Of a DNA stretch of 64,000 nucleotides, positions 60,633 to 64,000 are shown piece by piece. The position numbers and the translations under genes are program-made. How positions within the stretch are numbered: the first letter of the stretch is position 1; each line of letters begins with the position of its first letter. The notes below the pieces were generated by a model. That model was not told the DNA's origin. It ran no database searches and saw only the letters and a list, made by a program, of their open reading frames with translations. Source of the DNA: Pratylenchus scribneri (lineage: Eukaryota > Nematoda > Chromadorea > Rhabditida > Pratylenchidae); contig JAQSEB010000057.1 of NCBI GenBank assembly GCA_030063045.1, positions 310,001 through 374,000 on the forward strand, written 5' to 3'.

Positions 60633-61350
60633 TTTCTTGCATGGAGGACGTCAGCGCTCACTGGTTGAAAATCACTTGACAGCATCTCTGAAAAAAAAAG
60701 GATTTATTTTTTTGTAATTATTAGAAAATGCCTTACCTTCGGGAATTAACAATGGCACCATCTCTCCTTCGCCCTCCAATGGTTTGTAATGTGCGTACAT
60801 CTCTGCGATTGTTGCTCCTGCTGGCATTGTTGCGGCACTGGGTGTTGTTGCTCCTGCTGGCATTGTTGCGGCACTGGGTGTTGTTGCTCCTGCTGGCATT
60901 GTTGCGGCACTGGGTGTTGTTGCCCCTGCTGGCATTGTTGCGGCACCGGGTGTTATTGCTCCTGCTGGCATTGTTGCGGCACTGGGTGTTGTTGCTCCTG
61001 CTGGCATTGTTGCGGCACTGGGTGTTGTTGCTCCTGCTGGCATTGTTGCGGCACTGGGTGTTGTTGCTCCTGCTGGCACTGTTGCGGCACTGGGTGTTGT
61101 TGCTCCTGCTGGCATTGTTGCGGCACTGGGTGTTGTTGCTCCTGCTGGCGTTTTCCTAAAAAAAACAAATATTAGGTAGAATCATTTTAATGGGTAAAAC
61201 TCACTTCTTCTTCTTGCCTTGTTGTGGTTTCTTCTTTTTGCCCATACAGCTGCCACATTGGACCAGGATTGTGCATGCAACAGCTAAGACCGGAAGCAGT
61301 TGGATGGTGAAGAGCAGCATTGCGGCAGGAAGTGTTGACGGGCCCATCAT
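60590..61350 (-). CDS. Membrane protein with 12-residue Ala/Thr/Pro repeats
   Basis: Not a family I recognise. From 61350 (MMGPSTLPAAMLLFTIQLLP) a hydrophobic segment VLAVACTILVQCG follows, then a Lys/Gln-rich stretch (KKKKPQQGKKK). After a short intron come about nine to ten exact or near-exact 36-bp units encoding ATMPAGATTPSA, then IAEMYAHYKPLEGEGEMVPL, and a last exon joined in phase (LSSDFQPVSADVLHARKHQI) ending ESNR at 60590. The frame is open 43 codons further up to 61479, so a longer N-terminus is possible. Single membrane anchor with a mucin-like repeat domain. It faces an MSP-type sperm gene, so shared sperm expression is a reasonable guess. Confidence 0.7.
60795..61150 (-). repeat. 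36-bp coding tandem repeat
   Basis: Nine to ten units of GTGTTGTTGCTCCTGCTGGC plus ATTGTTGCGGCACTGG, nearly identical at the DNA level (rare changes such as CACCGGGTGTTATT at 60943). Such uniformity means recent expansion or homogenisation. The reverse frame also stays open (Leu-rich) but is a shadow. Confidence 0.95.
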
Positions 61351-61560
61351 TGTAGTGGAGTTGAGCTTCTTGAATTGGCAGTTGGCGTTGTTGGTTCGAT
61401 TGATTGGTTTGATTTGTGTTCGTCGTTCGGTGATGATTTGGTCGGCATTTTGACTTACTTTTATACTAAATTTGCCCAAAAATTAGAGATGTGAAAAATA
61501 CAAAAATAGTAAAATCAATAAAATACACTGTAGATATAATCAATACTGTCGGAAAAAAAG

Positions 61561-61568
61561 TATAAAAG
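61561..61568 (+). promoter_or_regulatory. TATA box of the sperm-protein gene
   Basis: TATAAAAG lies 111 bp before the ATG at 61672. A GATA motif (TAGATATAA, about 61531) is just upstream; GATA sites are used by sperm-protein promoters in C. elegans. Inference from position. Confidence 0.5.
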
Positions 61569-61671
61569 CGAACTGTTTTGACCAGTCTGGCATCACCAAC
61601 GAACGCCAAACAACGACCATCAACAAAGAAGCTCATCAACATCGCAACAACTTCAAGAACGACAACAGCAA

Positions 61672-62130
61672 ATGGCCACTCCCGTCTTGATCGAACCAGC
61701 TGCACTGCAAGTCCCGGCCGCCGGAGGCACAAGCGCCCATCAATTGACGAACAGCAATGCAGAGGTGTGGTTTATTTTTATTTTTTTCATTTCCATTTCT
61801 AAACCTTTCCCCGTTCAAATTCAGGTCCGCTATGCCTTCAAAATCAAATCAACCAACAATGATCACTACCGTGTCAACCCCGTCTACGGCATTGTCGAGC
61901 CTGGAGCCGCTGCTCAAGTGGAGGTGACGCGCTTGGTGGGTTTTAATTTATTTTAATATGTTTCATTGGACTAATATCCCCATTTTTTGCAGGAAGGACC
62001 ACCGAAGAACGACGACCGCCTCGAAATCCTGTTCCTGCCCATCGACGCTGAGTGCACGGACCCGAAGGCCCAATTCGCTGCTGGACAATCGCCCGAATTC
62101 AAGCTGGATGTGCCAATGGTCGCCGAATGA
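61672..62130 (+). CDS. Small MSP-domain protein (sperm-specific SSP family)
   Basis: Start at 61672 (MATPVLIEPAALQVPAAGGT). Three exons: SAHQLTNSNAE, then VRYAFKIKSTNNDHYRVNPV, YGIVEPGAAAQVEVTRL, then EGPPKNDDRLEILFLPIDAE, ending FKLDVPMVAE at 62130. About 107 residues, one immunoglobulin-like MSP fold with PAxGG, FKIKSTNN, YRVxPVYG and VTR motifs. It resembles the short C. elegans ssp proteins more than the 127-residue MSPs. Such proteins are made in spermatocytes and may form or bind filaments of the crawling sperm. Introns are 60-70 bp. A poly(A) signal AATAAA follows near 62354. Confidence 0.9.
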
Positions 62131-63078
62131 AACCGCTCTGCCAAGGACGAACACCATAGGATCAGATGGGACGGACTACAACTTCTCTTCAACCAACCTG
62201 GCTCCAGATGACATGAATCACCCACCAATCCAATCCCATCTAATCATTGTAATTCTTTGCCACCTTCCCCCATTTTCCCTATAAATATTGTTCTCCCTCT
62301 CATCCACCATTCCACATATTCTATTGTTGTATGTATTATAAATGAAAACCATGAATAAAGATATAAAATTTGTTTCATTGTCTTCGCTTTAATGTGTTAC
62401 TTCGTTTTTTGTTGAATTTACTTGGTGGAAAATTTCGTTTGTTAGTTTCTTTGATGAGGAGGTTTTATAATTGGATCAAAAAATTGAGGAAAATTTGATG
62501 GAGAAAAGGAAACGAAAGGGGTATTTGTAGATGAGAGCTGATTGGAGTTTGTCCATTTGTTGGGGACAAAGTGTGGAATATTGGGCCCAAACAGCTGCCA
62601 ATTAAAAGGCATGACGGTAAATTGGGTTTTAGTGTGAAAAGTAAATAAAAAAAGAGAGCAAAATGATAAGAATGTGAAAGGAAATATTTCTACAAAGATC
62701 GGAAAAAAGTTGATGAAATGCCCAAATTATTTATCATATTGCGTAGTTGAAAAATACACGTTTTTGTCTCATGAACCTTTTAATTGGATTTGGGAATAAT
62801 TTGTATGTTGCCAATTGTTTTTTTTCATCATTAAAATTTTTCCAATTTCTCCTTTTATTAAAATAAAATGAAATTTAAATGATTTCAATTTATGAATTAC
62901 ATTTAAGGAATTAAGTCAAATTTCTAAAAAATTGAGAGAAATGAGGGGAAGATTTTAGAATAATCATAATTGATTATTGGTTTGAAAACAAAATTAAATT
63001 TGTTTAATATAATTTTGGTCAAAGTCAATATTATTTAATATTCTCTTCAATTTATTCTTCCTTCTCTTTCCATTCAAT
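62131..63078. other. Intergenic stretch
   Basis: 3' flanks of two convergent genes. AT-rich and without gene-like frames. AATAAA at about 62354 is a likely polyadenylation signal for the plus-strand gene. Confidence 0.55.
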
Positions 63079-64000
63079 TCAATGTGTCTTCTGATAGGCC
63101 ATAGTGGTTCGCATTTCTTCGCCTTCTTTGCCCTCAGCCTTTTGGCTTCGATTGAAGATTGGAATTCGGCCAAATGAGTTCTTGGCGAAGGTTCCGGCCC
63201 GTTTATTGGTGAATGGGAGCAGATTGAAGACAAAGATGAAGAAAAAGACGGTTGGAATGACGAACAGGGCCGGAATGAGCAGAATGGCGAGCATGAAGAA
63301 AATAGCCGGAACGATGAAGAAAAGTGAGCCAAAAATGATTGGCGAGAAGAGCACCAAAGCAATGGTCATTGGCAGTGATGAATTGGTCAACATGCGGACA
63401 AGACCTAAAATAATTGGGACTAAAATCAAAATTAAAATCCTATTTGAACCAACCATTCCCCTTTTGTCCAGCCTGGTCATAAATGCCCGCACTGAAATCC
63501 TTTGCAAAGAAGAAAGTTCGCCAGACCAGGAAAGAAATGCCAAAATCAATTGTATGAAGTCCTTGAATCCAACGGTCCACTGTTTGTTCAGTCGATTCAT
63601 TCGAGCCTTTGATGCGGTTGAAGGTTGAAACCGACTTAAATTTGAAAGGATTATTGGCGGCCATTCTTTCCCCAATTCATTCACCTTTTGGACGGGGAAA
63701 GTGCCGCTCAATGAATGCAAAGTTCCATCATAGTATTTTGCATGCTTTTGTGCCGCATTATTGGCCAATTCTGTGGCTTCCTTTTGGCGATCCTTTTCCA
63801 ATGTCGAATTCTTATTGCCCATTTGCTGATGAATTTGGCCATGCCCTCCTTTAATTTAATTCATTTAAATAATCAAATTCAATAATAAAATACCTCCGCT
63901 CGTTCCTCGCTGCCCTCCTCCTCCATCATTCATCGCAACATTTTGTCCACCAATTTGTTGTTCATTATTTCCAGTTTCAGATTGAATTGTCGGATAGATT
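63079..64000 (-). CDS. Multi-pass membrane protein, N-terminus beyond window
   Basis: Not recognised. Stop at 63079; the gene runs past 64000. From the right: a Gln/Gly-rich segment with MNDGGGGQRGTSGGG, then GHGQIHQQMGNKNSTLEKDR, LHSLSGTFPVQK, a junction in phase (50-bp intron) to SVSTFNRIKGSNESTEQTVD, RWIQGLHTIDFGISFLVWRT, FFFAKDFSAGIYDQ, then after an intron GLVRMLTNSSLPMTIALVLF and long hydrophobic runs (IFGSLFFIVPAIFFMLAILL, PALFVIPTVFFFIFVFNLLP) followed by basic residues and MRTTMAYQKTH. At least three membrane segments near the C-terminus. The alternative unspliced frame (GKEWPPIILSNL) is less likely. Partial gene. Confidence 0.65.

Noticed and set aside
60728..61175. Leu-rich and Cys-rich plus-strand frames over the 36-bp repeats
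   Set aside because: Shadows of the minus-strand repeat protein; the minus frame has signal anchor, introns and a sensible C-terminus.

Overview
The window is nuclear DNA of a nematode. It has dense genes split by short AT-rich introns (about 40-60 bp), a nested cholinergic locus, a nematode cuticle collagen, a small MSP-domain sperm protein, a nematode-type tyrosinase and many small DNA transposons. Three introns can only be spliced with GC-AG borders. I recall that cyst nematodes (Globodera, Heterodera) are unusually rich in such introns, so a tylenchid plant parasite is my best guess; the sequence alone does not prove it.

Layout. 1-2.4 kb: tyrosinase (+). 2.4-9.9 kb: vesicular acetylcholine transporter (unc-17) followed by choline acetyltransferase (cha-1), same strand, with the arrangement known from C. 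elegans. 9.9-11.7 kb: three foldback elements, the last ending 18 bp before the ATG of a small unknown gene (11.7-12.2 kb). 12.5-14.1 kb: possible THAP-type zinc-finger protein (-). 14.5-20.7 kb: a complete Mutator-like transposon with 8-bp target duplication, encoding a transposase and a separate OTU-type cysteine protease. 20.8-27.7 kb: PARP-1 (+), whose last intron splits the catalytic Glu codon and holds an apparently intact 3.1-kb hAT transposon. 28.6-29.0 kb: a dynein-light-chain-like protein. 29.1-29.7 kb: 30-bp minisatellite, repeated in reverse at 48.1 and 52.6 kb. 30.6-32.3 kb: cuticle collagen (-). 33.1-35.7 kb: FLYWCH/transposase-derived gene between inverted repeats. 35.8-37.4 kb: dynactin p62 (+). 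37.6-43.4 kb: ELYS/MEL-28 nucleoporin (-). 43.6 kb: hAT-type MITE. 44.3-46.7 kb: asparagine synthetase (-). 46.7-50.9 kb: mostly no convincing gene. 50.9-52.4 kb: Otx-class homeobox gene (+). 53.9-54.8 kb: mitochondrial fission factor homologue (-). 54.9-57.8 kb: complex I 75-kDa subunit (-). 58.0-58.7 kb: ARL2 GTPase (+). 58.8-60.4 kb: AP-3 mu subunit (-). 60.6-61.4 kb: membrane protein with 12-residue Ala/Thr/Pro repeats (-), head to head with the MSP-domain sperm protein (61.7-62.1 kb, +). 63.1-64 kb: multi-pass membrane protein (-), running off the window.

Most host genes are housekeeping or neuronal and show no shared pathway beyond the cholinergic pair. The unusual content is the transposon load: two apparently coding-competent elements of different superfamilies, several MITEs sitting in introns or against start codons, and a dispersed minisatellite. 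Exon borders were joined by eye from reading frames and splice signals; gene spans are more certain than individual junctions.
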